From: Streptomyces taklimakanensis
Lineage (GTDB): Bacteria; Actinomycetota; Actinomycetes; Streptomycetales; Streptomycetaceae
Length of the DNA: 64,000 nucleotides
Reading direction: 5' to 3'
Assembly (NCBI RefSeq): GCF_009709575.1
Contig: NZ_WIXO01000001.1
Location: 4,466,001-4,530,000 of the forward strand
Made by a program: the position numbers and the translations under genes. Shown here one piece after another: positions 26,428-33,372 of the stretch. The notes beneath the pieces were generated by a model. The model saw only the letters and a list, made by a program, of their open reading frames with translations, had not been told where the DNA came from and searched no databases. How positions within the stretch are numbered: position 1 is the stretch's first letter; each line of letters starts with the position of its first letter.

Positions 26428-28473
26428 GTGAACGCATCCACCCGCCCGGACGGGGCCGAGGGTCCTGCCGACACCGGGAGCCCGCCGGCTCCCGTCGTGC
26501 CCCGGCAGCCGAGCCGCGACGGGACGGACACCGACGGGGTCCGGGGCGCGGAGGCCGGGGCGACACCGGGGGCCACGTCGTCCCCGGCCGTCGACCGGAC
26601 CGGTGGCGATCCGTTGGAGGACCCGGATCCGGTCCGCGCGGCCAACGCCGCGACCTGCGAGAACCTGCTGCGTTGCTGGGTGCGGGAGAACGACCTCACA
26701 GCTTTGGACGGGGCCCCGCCGGGAGGAGCGTCGCCGACCCGGTACGGGCCCGAGGAGACCGGCTTCGCGGCCGAACTCCGTCTTCCCCTGGAGTCCTGCG
26801 GCCTGGTGCTGCGGGTGCCGGTCCGCCACTGGTCCGCCACCGGCTGGCACCGCTTCGGCCCACCCGTTCCGGACGGCCCGGCCCCCGTCGATGCCGCCCC
26901 GCTCGACGCCGTGGCGCTGGCCGCCCTGCTGGCCGGGGAGGCCGCGCACCGCGGTGCCACGGCCGCCGGGACACCCGGTGCCTCTGCCGGCGAGAGCGCC
27001 GAACTGGTCGGCAGGGTCGCCGACTCGGTGCGCCGTACCGCCGTCTTCCTCACCGACCGACGGGCCCGCCCAGAGGCGCCTTCCGGCGTCGACCCGTTCC
27101 TGGACGGCGAGCAGTCCCTGCTCCTGGGACATCCGCTGCATCCCACGCCCAAGAGCCGCGAGGGCTTCTCCGACGCAGCGGCACGCGCCTACTCCCCGGA
27201 GCTGCGCGGCGCCTTCCGCCTGCACTGGATGGCCGCCGACCCCTCGGTGGTGGCCGCCGACTCCGCCTGGACGGTACGCGGTCGGACCGTCCCCGCGGAG
27301 CGGATCGTCACCGAACTGGCCGGACGGCTGCCGGGGGCGCCGGAGGGGACGGTCCCCCTGCCGCTGCACCCCTGGCAGGCCCATGAGGTGCGGCACCGGC
27401 CCGCCGTCGCCGCGCTGTTGGAGGCGGGTCTGCTGCACGACCTCGGTCCGCACGGCGAGCCCTGGCACCCGACGTCCTCCCTGCGCACCGTTTACCGGCC
27501 GGGCGTGCCCGCCATGCTCAAGCTCTCGCTGGGGATGCGGATCACCAACTCCCGGCGCGAGAACCTCCGCAAGGAACTGCACCGGGGCGTGGAGGTGCAC
27601 CGATTGCTCCGTACCGGGTTGGGGCAGCGGTGGCGGGCCGCGTTCCCCGGCCGTCCCGGGTTCGACATCGTGCGCGATCCGGCCTGGCTGGCCGTCACGG
27701 ACGGCCGCGGTGGGCCCGTGGCGGGACTGGAGACCGTGATCCGACACAACCCCTTCGGTCCCGGCGACGACGCCGTCTGCCTGGCCGGCCTCGTCTCGCC
27801 CCGCCCCTGGCCGGGTGCCCCGGGTGTCCCGGGCGGCACGGTGCGCTCGCGCCTGGCCGACGTCGTCACCCGCCTCGCGGCCCGTACCGGGCGGCCGGTG
27901 CCCGCCGTCGCCGCGGAGTGGTTCCTGCGCTACCTCCACACCGTCGTCCGCCCGGTGCTGTGGCTGGACGCCGAGGCGGGCGTGGCGCTGGAGGCGCACC
28001 AGCAGAACACCGTCGTCCTGCTGGACGGCGACGGCTGGCCGGTGGGCGGACGCTACCGGGACAACCAGGGCTACTACTTCCGCGAAACCCGCCGCGAGGA
28101 ACTCGGCGGGCGACTGCCGGGCGTCGGCTCGGCCGGCGACACCTTCGTGGCCGACGAGGTCGTGGACGAGCGCTTCGCCTACTACCTGGGCGTCAACAAC
28201 GTGCTGGGGCTGATCGGGGCGTTCGGCTCCCAGCGCCTGGTCGACGAACGGCTGCTGCTCGCGGCGTTCCGTCGGTTCCTCACCGAGGTCGAGCGGGGGG
28301 CCGACCGGGCGGGCGGTGGGCGGTCGCCGCTGCCCGCCCTGTTGCTGTGGTCCCCGACGCTGCGCTGCAAGGCCAACCTCCTCACCCGGCTGTACGGGCT
28401 GGACGAGCTGGTCGGCCCCGTGGACACCCAGTCCGTCTACGTCACCGTCACCAATCCGCTGGTGAAGCGGTGA
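26428..28473 (+). CDS. NRPS-independent siderophore (NIS) synthetase, IucA/IucC family
   Basis: A 681-residue synthetase that condenses a carboxylate with an amine or alcohol using ATP. Family blocks are clear: GHPLHPTPKSREGFS, PLHPWQAHEV, the nucleotide motif HPTSSLRTVYRP, KLSLGMRITNSRRENLRKEL, ALEAHQQNTVVLL and RDNQGYYFRET, followed by the FerIC-like FhuF-type C-terminal region ending LRCKANLLTRLYGLDE. A 60-residue Pro/Asp-rich N-terminal extension precedes the catalytic part. GGGAG lies seven bases before the GTG. The acyltransferase gene follows immediately. I see no DmdR1/DtxR iron box upstream, which is unusual. Confidence 0.88.
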   Translation: MNASTRPDGAEGPADTGSPPAPVVPRQPSRDGTDTDGVRGAEAGATPGATSSPAVDRTGGDPLEDPDPVRAANAATCENLLRCWVRENDLTALDGAPPGGASPTRYGPEETGFAAELRLPLESCGLVLRVPVRHWSATGWHRFGPPVPDGPAPVDAAPLDAVALAALLAGEAAHRGATAAGTPGASAGESAELVGRVADSVRRTAVFLTDRRARPEAPSGVDPFLDGEQSLLLGHPLHPTPKSREGFSDAAARAYSPELRGAFRLHWMAADPSVVAADSAWTVRGRTVPAERIVTELAGRLPGAPEGTVPLPLHPWQAHEVRHRPAVAALLEAGLLHDLGPHGEPWHPTSSLRTVYRPGVPAMLKLSLGMRITNSRRENLRKELHRGVEVHRLLRTGLGQRWRAAFPGRPGFDIVRDPAWLAVTDGRGGPVAGLETVIRHNPFGPGDDAVCLAGLVSPRPWPGAPGVPGGTVRSRLADVVTRLAARTGRPVPAVAAEWFLRYLHTVVRPVLWLDAEAGVALEAHQQNTVVLLDGDGWPVGGRYRDNQGYYFRETRREELGGRLPGVGSAGDTFVADEVVDERFAYYLGVNNVLGLIGAFGSQRLVDERLLLAAFRRFLTEVERGADRAGGGRSPLPALLLWSPTLRCKANLLTRLYGLDELVGPVDTQSVYVTVTNPLVKR

Positions 28474-28493
28474 ACCGTACGGGAGGCGGCACC

Positions 28494-29150
28494 GTGACCA
28501 CCGCGCTCGACCCCGAGGCTCCCGGCGGGGGCGGTCTCCTCTCCCGCCGGGGCGTCGCACCGGTCCCCCGGGCACGAACGGCCCCGCCGGACGACGTCGG
28601 CGCCTGGGGGCCGGTCGACACCCCCGCCGGCCCCTTCCGGCTCGTGCCCGTCCGCCTCGAACGTGATCTGCGGCTGGTCGCCGCGTGGATGAACGACCCG
28701 GCCGTGGCAGCCTTCTGGGGGCTGGCCGGCCCCGTCGGGGCCACCGCCGACCACCTTCGGGCCCAGCTCCACGGGGACGGGCGCAGCGTGCCCTGTCTGG
28801 GCGTGCTCTCCGGCGTGCCCATGAGCTACTGGGAGGTCTACCGCGCCGACCTCGACCCGCTGGCCGGGCACTACCCCGCCCTTCCGCACGACACCGGCCT
28901 CCACCTGCTGATCGGCGGTGCCGCCGACCGCGGACGCGGCCTCGGCACCGCGCTGCTGCGCGCCGTGGCCGATCTCGTCCTCGACAACCGGCCGCGGTGC
29001 CGGCGCGTGGTCGCCGAGCCCGATCTGCGCAACACCGCTTCCGTCGCCGCTTTCCTCGGGGCGGGCTTCCGGCTGGCCGCCGAGGTCGAACTCCCCGACA
29101 AGCGCGCGGCGTTGATGGTGCGCGACCGGGAGCTGCGCCACCTTGTGTGA
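28494..29150 (+). CDS. GNAT-type siderophore N-acyltransferase (IucB/RhbD-like)
   Basis: A 218-residue GNAT protein. FRLVPVRLERDLRLVAAWMNDPAVAAFWGLAGP is the typical opening of siderophore acyltransferases, YWEVYRADLDPLAGHY the conserved middle, and AADRGRGLGTALLRAVADLVL the CoA-binding loop. Such enzymes acylate a hydroxylated diamine for the NIS synthetase. The GTG at 28494 has GGAGG seven bases upstream; a GTG at 28470 overlapping the previous stop lacks a site. It is the only partner of the upstream synthetase: no decarboxylase or N-hydroxylase is present. Confidence 0.85.
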   Translation: MTTALDPEAPGGGGLLSRRGVAPVPRARTAPPDDVGAWGPVDTPAGPFRLVPVRLERDLRLVAAWMNDPAVAAFWGLAGPVGATADHLRAQLHGDGRSVPCLGVLSGVPMSYWEVYRADLDPLAGHYPALPHDTGLHLLIGGAADRGRGLGTALLRAVADLVLDNRPRCRRVVAEPDLRNTASVAAFLGAGFRLAAEVELPDKRAALMVRDRELRHLV

Positions 29151-29259
29151 CCTCACGCGCCGTTCCCCTCCGCGGTCCGTCCGGGCCCGTCGGCCCGCCC
29201 CCTTCCGCCGGCCGGACGGGGGCACGGCTGTCGGCGGCGCCGCGTAAGGTGGCTGCCCT

Positions 29260-31311
29260 ATGACCAAGCCCGCCCTCACCGAACTCCTCCACGCCGCCGT
29301 CACCGCCGTCGGCGGCACCGAGCGACCCGGCCAGGTCGCCATGGCCGAAGCCGTGGCCGAGGCCATCGACAGCGATGTCCACCTGTTGATCCAGGCGGGC
29401 ACCGGCACCGGCAAGTCGCTGGGTTACCTGGTGCCCGCCCTCGCCCACGGGGAGCGCACGGTCATCGCGACCGCGACGCTCGCCCTGCAACGGCAACTGG
29501 TCGAACGGGATCTGCCGCGCACGGTGGAGGCGCTGCACCCGCTGCTGCGCCGCCGCGCCGAGTTCGCGATGCTCAAGGGCCGCTCCAACTACCTGTGCCT
29601 GCACCGCCTCCACGAGGGGGTGCCGCAGGACGACGAGGACGGCCTGTTCGACCAGTTCGAGGCGGCCGCTCCCACCAGCAGACTGGGCAAGGACCTGCTG
29701 CGGCTGAGGGACTGGGCCGACGAGACCGAGACGGGGGATCGCGACGACCTCACCCCGGGGGTCTCGGACCGCGCCTGGTCCCAGGTGTCGGTCTCCTCCC
29801 GCGAGTGCCTGGGCGCCACCCGCTGCGCCTACGGGGCCGAGTGCTTCGCGGAGGCGGCGCGTGAGCGGGCCAAGCTCGCGGAGGTGATCGTCACCAACCA
29901 CGCGCTGCTGGCCATCGACGCCATCGAGGGCGCGCCGGTGCTCCCCGGCCACGACGTGCTGATCGTCGACGAGGCGCACGAGCTGGTCTCCCGGGTCACC
30001 GGGGTGGCCACCGGGGAGCTGACGCCGGGCGGGGTGGGCCGAGCGGTGCGCCGTGCGGCCAAGCTGGTCGACGAGAAGGCCGCCGACCGGCTTCAGACCG
30101 CCTCGGAGGGCTTCGAACGGTTGATGGAACTGGCGCTGCCCGGCAGGTTGGAGAAGATCCCGGAGGACCTCGGATACGTCCTGGCGGCACTGCGGGACGC
30201 GGCCCGTGCGGTGATCACCGAACTGGGCGCCACCCGGGATCGTTCCGTCCAGGACGAGGACGCGGTGCGCAAGCAGGCCCTGGCGTCCGTGGAGAACGTC
30301 CACGGGGTGGCCGAGCGCGTCCTGACGGAGTCGGAGTACGACGTCGTCTGGTACGAGCGTCACGATCGCTACGGCGCCTCGCTGAGAGTCGCTCCGTTGG
30401 CGGTCTCCGGACTGCTGAGGGAGAAGCTCTTCGAGGACCGTTCGGTGGTGCTGACCTCCGCCACCCTCAAGCTCGGCGGGGACTTCGACGGGGTGGGCGC
30501 CTCCCTGGGGCTGACGACCGAGGGGCGTGTCGACGCTGAGGAGCGGGGCGGCACCGGGCAGGACACCGACGGTGCCGGAGAGGGCGAGGGCACCGGGGGA
30601 GCCGGGGAGGCCGAAGCGGCCGTACCGCGCTGGCGGGGGCTGGACGTCGGCTCGCCGTTCGACTACCGCCGGCAGGGCATCCTCTACGTCGCCCGGCACC
30701 TCGCCCCGCCCGGCCGGGAGGGCGGCCGCGGCGACATGCTGGAGGAGCTGTCGGAGCTGGTCCAGGCCGCCGGCGGGCGGACGCTGGGGCTGTTCTCGTC
30801 GATGCGGGCCGCCCAGGCGGCCGCCGAGGAACTGCGCGGGCGGTTGGACGTGCCGATCCTGCTGCAGGGCGAGGAGACGCTGGGGGAGCTGATCCGTCGG
30901 TTCGCCGCGGACGCTCGGACCTGCCTGTTCGGGACGCTGTCGCTGTGGCAGGGCGTGGACGTGCCCGGACCGAACTGCCAGTTGGTGGTGATGGACCGCA
31001 TCCCGTTCCCGCGCCCCGACGATCCGCTGATGAGCGCTCGACAGAAGGCCGTGGAGGAGGCGGGCGGCAACGGCTTCATGGCGGTGGCGGCCACCCACGC
31101 GGCGCTGCTGATGGCGCAGGGCGCGGGCCGCCTGGTGCGGGCGACGGGGGACCGGGGGGTGGTGGCCGTGCTGGACTCGCGGCTGGCGCGAGCGCGCTAC
31201 GGCGGCTTCCTGCGGGCCTCGATGCCCGACTTCTGGTACACCACCGACCGTGATCAGGTGCGCCGTTCCCTGGCAGCCATCGATGCCGCGGCCCGGGAGG
31301 CCGTCGAGTAG
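29260..31311 (+). CDS. dinG: DinG/XPD-like ATP-dependent DNA helicase
   Basis: A 683-residue superfamily 2 helicase with Walker A IQAGTGTGKSLGYLVPAL, DEAH box VDEAHELVSR, an iron-sulfur cluster set of four Cys (YLCLHRL and SRECLGATRCAYGAECF), motif V/VI FGTLSLWQGVDVPG and QGAGRLVRATGDRGVVAVLDSR. An acidic Gly/Glu insertion lies near residues 425-450. DinG-type enzymes unwind 5'-3', including R-loops and G-quadruplexes. TAAGGT ends nine bases before the ATG, giving an almost leaderless mRNA. No LexA box was found upstream, although E. coli dinG is an SOS gene. It converges on lexA. Confidence 0.9.
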   Translation: MTKPALTELLHAAVTAVGGTERPGQVAMAEAVAEAIDSDVHLLIQAGTGTGKSLGYLVPALAHGERTVIATATLALQRQLVERDLPRTVEALHPLLRRRAEFAMLKGRSNYLCLHRLHEGVPQDDEDGLFDQFEAAAPTSRLGKDLLRLRDWADETETGDRDDLTPGVSDRAWSQVSVSSRECLGATRCAYGAECFAEAARERAKLAEVIVTNHALLAIDAIEGAPVLPGHDVLIVDEAHELVSRVTGVATGELTPGGVGRAVRRAAKLVDEKAADRLQTASEGFERLMELALPGRLEKIPEDLGYVLAALRDAARAVITELGATRDRSVQDEDAVRKQALASVENVHGVAERVLTESEYDVVWYERHDRYGASLRVAPLAVSGLLREKLFEDRSVVLTSATLKLGGDFDGVGASLGLTTEGRVDAEERGGTGQDTDGAGEGEGTGGAGEAEAAVPRWRGLDVGSPFDYRRQGILYVARHLAPPGREGGRGDMLEELSELVQAAGGRTLGLFSSMRAAQAAAEELRGRLDVPILLQGEETLGELIRRFAADARTCLFGTLSLWQGVDVPGPNCQLVVMDRIPFPRPDDPLMSARQKAVEEAGGNGFMAVAATHAALLMAQGAGRLVRATGDRGVVAVLDSRLARARYGGFLRASMPDFWYTTDRDQVRRSLAAIDAAAREAVE

Positions 31312-31354
31312 GCCGTCGGATGGGTCGTCGGGCCGGAGGGAGTGGGCGAGAGTG

Positions 31355-31386
31355 GGCCCCGGGACCGGCGCAGTGGTCCCGGGGCC
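31355..31386. terminator. Bidirectional terminator between dinG and lexA
   Basis: A perfect 12-bp stem (31355-31366 with 31375-31386) and an 8-base loop, midway in the 91-base gap between convergent genes. Confidence 0.8.
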
Positions 31387-31402
31387 GGTCTTCGTCGGCG
31401 GG

Positions 31403-32206
31403 TCAGACGCGGCGCAGCACCGCGACGACCTTGCCGAGGATGGTGGCCTCGTCGCCGGGGATCGGCTGGTAGGCGGCGTTGTGGGGGAGCAGCCACACGT
31501 GCCCGTCCTCGCGCTTGAAGCGCTTGACGGTGGCCTCGCCGTCCAGCATGGCGGCGACGATGTCGCCGTTCTCCGCGACGGGCTGGCGACGCACGGTGAC
31601 CCAGTCGCCGTCACAGATGGCCGCCTCGACCATGGAGTCGCCGACGACCTTGAGGACGAACAGCTCGCCGTCGCCGACGAGCTGGCGCGGCAGGGGGAAG
31701 ACGTCCTCCACCGACTCCTCGGCCAGGATCGGGCCGCCGGCGGCGATCCGGCCGACCAGGGGGACGTAGGAGGCGGCGGGCTTGCCGGTGGTGTCGGTCG
31801 TCTGGCTGGTGGGCGCGTCGGCGGCGCGCACCTCGTAGGCCCGGGGGCGGTGCGGATCGCGGCGCAGGAAACCCTTGCGCTCCAGGGCCATCAGTTGGTG
31901 GGCGACGGAGGAGGTGGAGGACAGGCCGACGGCCTGGCCGATCTCCCGCATGGACGGTGGGTAGCCGCGCCGCTGCACCGAGTCGCGGATGACCTCGATG
32001 ACCCGGCGTTGGCGGTCCGTCAGCCCGGAGCTGTCGGCGCGGATCCCCGGCGGACGGCCCGGCAGCGAACGGGTGGGCCTGGGGGCTTCCGCAGCGTCCA
32101 CCCCGTCGGACCGGTCCGGGACGGTGTTCGCTCCGCGCGCATGGTCGGTCCGGCCCTGGGAACGGTCCCGTGCGGCGATGGTGGTGCTCTCTGCGGTGGT
32201 GGTCAC
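31403..32206 (-). CDS. lexA: SOS repressor LexA
   Basis: A 267-residue repressor. A disordered N-terminal extension of about 60 residues precedes the winged helix (LTDRQRRVIEVIRDSVQRRGYPPSMREIGQAVGLSSTSSVAHQLMALERKGFL). The self-cleavage bond Ala156-Gly157 is in VGRIAAGGP, with catalytic Ser191 (VVGDSM) and Lys228 (GEATVKRF). The GTG at 32206 has GAGAGGGG upstream; the frame runs further back through the operator region. RecA filaments trigger cleavage and derepress SOS genes. A perfect-consensus LexA box lies 64 bases upstream. Confidence 0.97.
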   Translation of the reverse strand: MTTTAESTTIAARDRSQGRTDHARGANTVPDRSDGVDAAEAPRPTRSLPGRPPGIRADSSGLTDRQRRVIEVIRDSVQRRGYPPSMREIGQAVGLSSTSSVAHQLMALERKGFLRRDPHRPRAYEVRAADAPTSQTTDTTGKPAASYVPLVGRIAAGGPILAEESVEDVFPLPRQLVGDGELFVLKVVGDSMVEAAICDGDWVTVRRQPVAENGDIVAAMLDGEATVKRFKREDGHVWLLPHNAAYQPIPGDEATILGKVVAVLRRV

Positions 32207-32269
32207 GTCGGCCCCTCTCGAACGGTTCTCCCTGGCTGGACAACGGTAGGTGCTTTCGAAAGGTTGCGC

Positions 32270-32283
32270 CAAACACACGTTCG
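32270..32283 (-). promoter_or_regulatory. LexA (SOS) box of lexA
   Basis: Read on the minus strand, CGAACGTGTGTTTG fits the actinobacterial consensus CGAACRNRYGTTYG at every position. It lies 64 bases upstream of the lexA GTG, consistent with autoregulation. Confidence 0.85.
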
Positions 32284-32422
32284 AGTGAAATATCGCAGAT
32301 TAGCTGACGTGATCGATGTCGTCGATGTATGGGCAGAAAAACCGCCGCCGATCACTACGGTACTCTCTCGTACGTTTGCCGCCCCGGTGATTCCGGCATG
32401 CCCGGCGTGTTCGTCGATCGGG

Positions 32423-32469
32423 CACCAGATGTAGTGGTTAGATGGTCGGCAGCCACCCAGAACTTGTGG
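32423..32469 (+). promoter_or_regulatory. Pair of NrdR boxes upstream of nrdR-nrdJ
   Basis: CACCAGATGTAGTGG (32423-32437) and ACCCAGAACTTGTGG (32455-32469) share 10 of 15 bases and begin 32 bases apart, three helical turns. This is the arrangement known for NrdR repressor boxes in front of ribonucleotide reductase operons. The first box is closer to the A-C-x-C-x-A-T-A-T-x-T-x-G-x-G-T palindrome. Confidence 0.6.
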
Positions 32470-32609
32470 TCCCCCATCTCAGGGGAGGGACGGGCATCAC
32501 CTATGCTGGGGGCCGCTTCGAGAGCTCCGCCGAGGGCACTCGAGGGTTGTTCATGCTGCGTTACTGCGTCAGTGCCGCGCCATCGAGGGTGTGAGGAGGG
32601 TGGGAAACG

Positions 32610-33260
32610 ATGCACTGCCCCTTCTGTCGTCACCCTGACAGCCGCGTCGTCGACAGTCGCACCACCGACGACGGCACCGCGATCCGCCGGCGCCGCCAGT
32701 GTCCGCACTGCTCCCGTCGTTTCACCACGGTGGAGAACGCGTCGCTGACGGTCATCAAGCGGAGTGGGGTCACCGAGCCCTTCAGCCGGGACAAGGTGAT
32801 CGCCGGAGTGCGCAAGGCGTGCCAGGGACGCCCGGTCACCGAGGACGCGCTCGCCCAACTCGGCCAACGGGTCGAGGAGGCGATCCGCGCCACCGGGAGC
32901 GCCGAGCTGTCCACGCACGACGTCGGCCTGGCCATACTCGGGCCGCTGCGCGAGCTCGACCTCGTGGCCTACCTCCGCTTCGCCTCCGTCTACCAGGCGT
33001 TCGACTCGCTGGAGGACTTCGAGGCCGCGATCGCCGAACTGCGCGGGGAGTGCTCCGCCGGTCCGGACGGCGACGCGGACGACGGAGGGGACGGCGAGGA
33101 GTCGGGAAGACCCGCGGCCGCCGCGAGACGGGGCGGCGGAGCCGGTGACGGCAGTGACTCCGGTGGCTCGGGGGGCGCCGGAGAGAACGGTGGCGAGGGA
33201 GACGGCGGGGGCGACGGAGGCCCCGTCACCCTTCCCGCGCCGTCGGCCGCCAGGGACTGA
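32610..33260 (+). CDS. nrdR: Ribonucleotide reductase repressor NrdR with long C-terminal tail
   Basis: A 216-residue repressor. The zinc ribbon has Cys3, Cys6, Cys31 and Cys34 (MHCPFCRHPDSRV and RRRQCPHC); the ATP-cone domain follows (about 49-140) with VIKRSGVTEPFSRDKVIAGVRKACQGRPV and SVYQAFDSLEDFEAAI. The last 60 or so residues are Gly/Asp/Glu-rich low complexity, making the protein longer than the usual 150-180. NrdR senses dATP/ATP and represses ribonucleotide reductase genes. It forms an operon with nrdJ 112 bases downstream and probably represses itself through the two boxes upstream. Confidence 0.94.
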   Translation: MHCPFCRHPDSRVVDSRTTDDGTAIRRRRQCPHCSRRFTTVENASLTVIKRSGVTEPFSRDKVIAGVRKACQGRPVTEDALAQLGQRVEEAIRATGSAELSTHDVGLAILGPLRELDLVAYLRFASVYQAFDSLEDFEAAIAELRGECSAGPDGDADDGGDGEESGRPAAAARRGGGAGDGSDSGGSGGAGENGGEGDGGGDGGPVTLPAPSAARD

Positions 33261-33372
33261 GCGGCACACACGGTCCGACCGGAACGCTGTCGCGTTCCGG
33301 CCATCGATACGGAACACCGCGTCCGGGAAGTACCGGGCGTGTCAGGGCGTTATGCCTGTACAGGGAGGCGGA

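Larger units (their letters stand above)
32207..32609. other. Shared regulatory region between lexA and nrdR
   Basis: 403 bases without a gene. The lexA side holds the SOS box; the nrdR side holds two NrdR-like boxes 32 bases apart. The stretch 32281-32345 is clearly richer in A/T than the genome average, as expected for back-to-back promoters. I cannot fix either transcription start. Confidence 0.7.

Noticed and set aside
24937..31614. A 2225-codon open frame on the minus strand
   Set aside because: Only its last 405 codons (the protease) look like protein. The rest lies opposite the siderophore and dinG genes and reads as Arg/Gly/Pro-rich sequence, an effect of GC-rich third positions.
33261..33372. 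B12 riboswitch between nrdR and nrdJ
   Set aside because: The gap is only 112 bases and lacks the conserved B12-box; nrdJ appears simply co-transcribed with nrdR.
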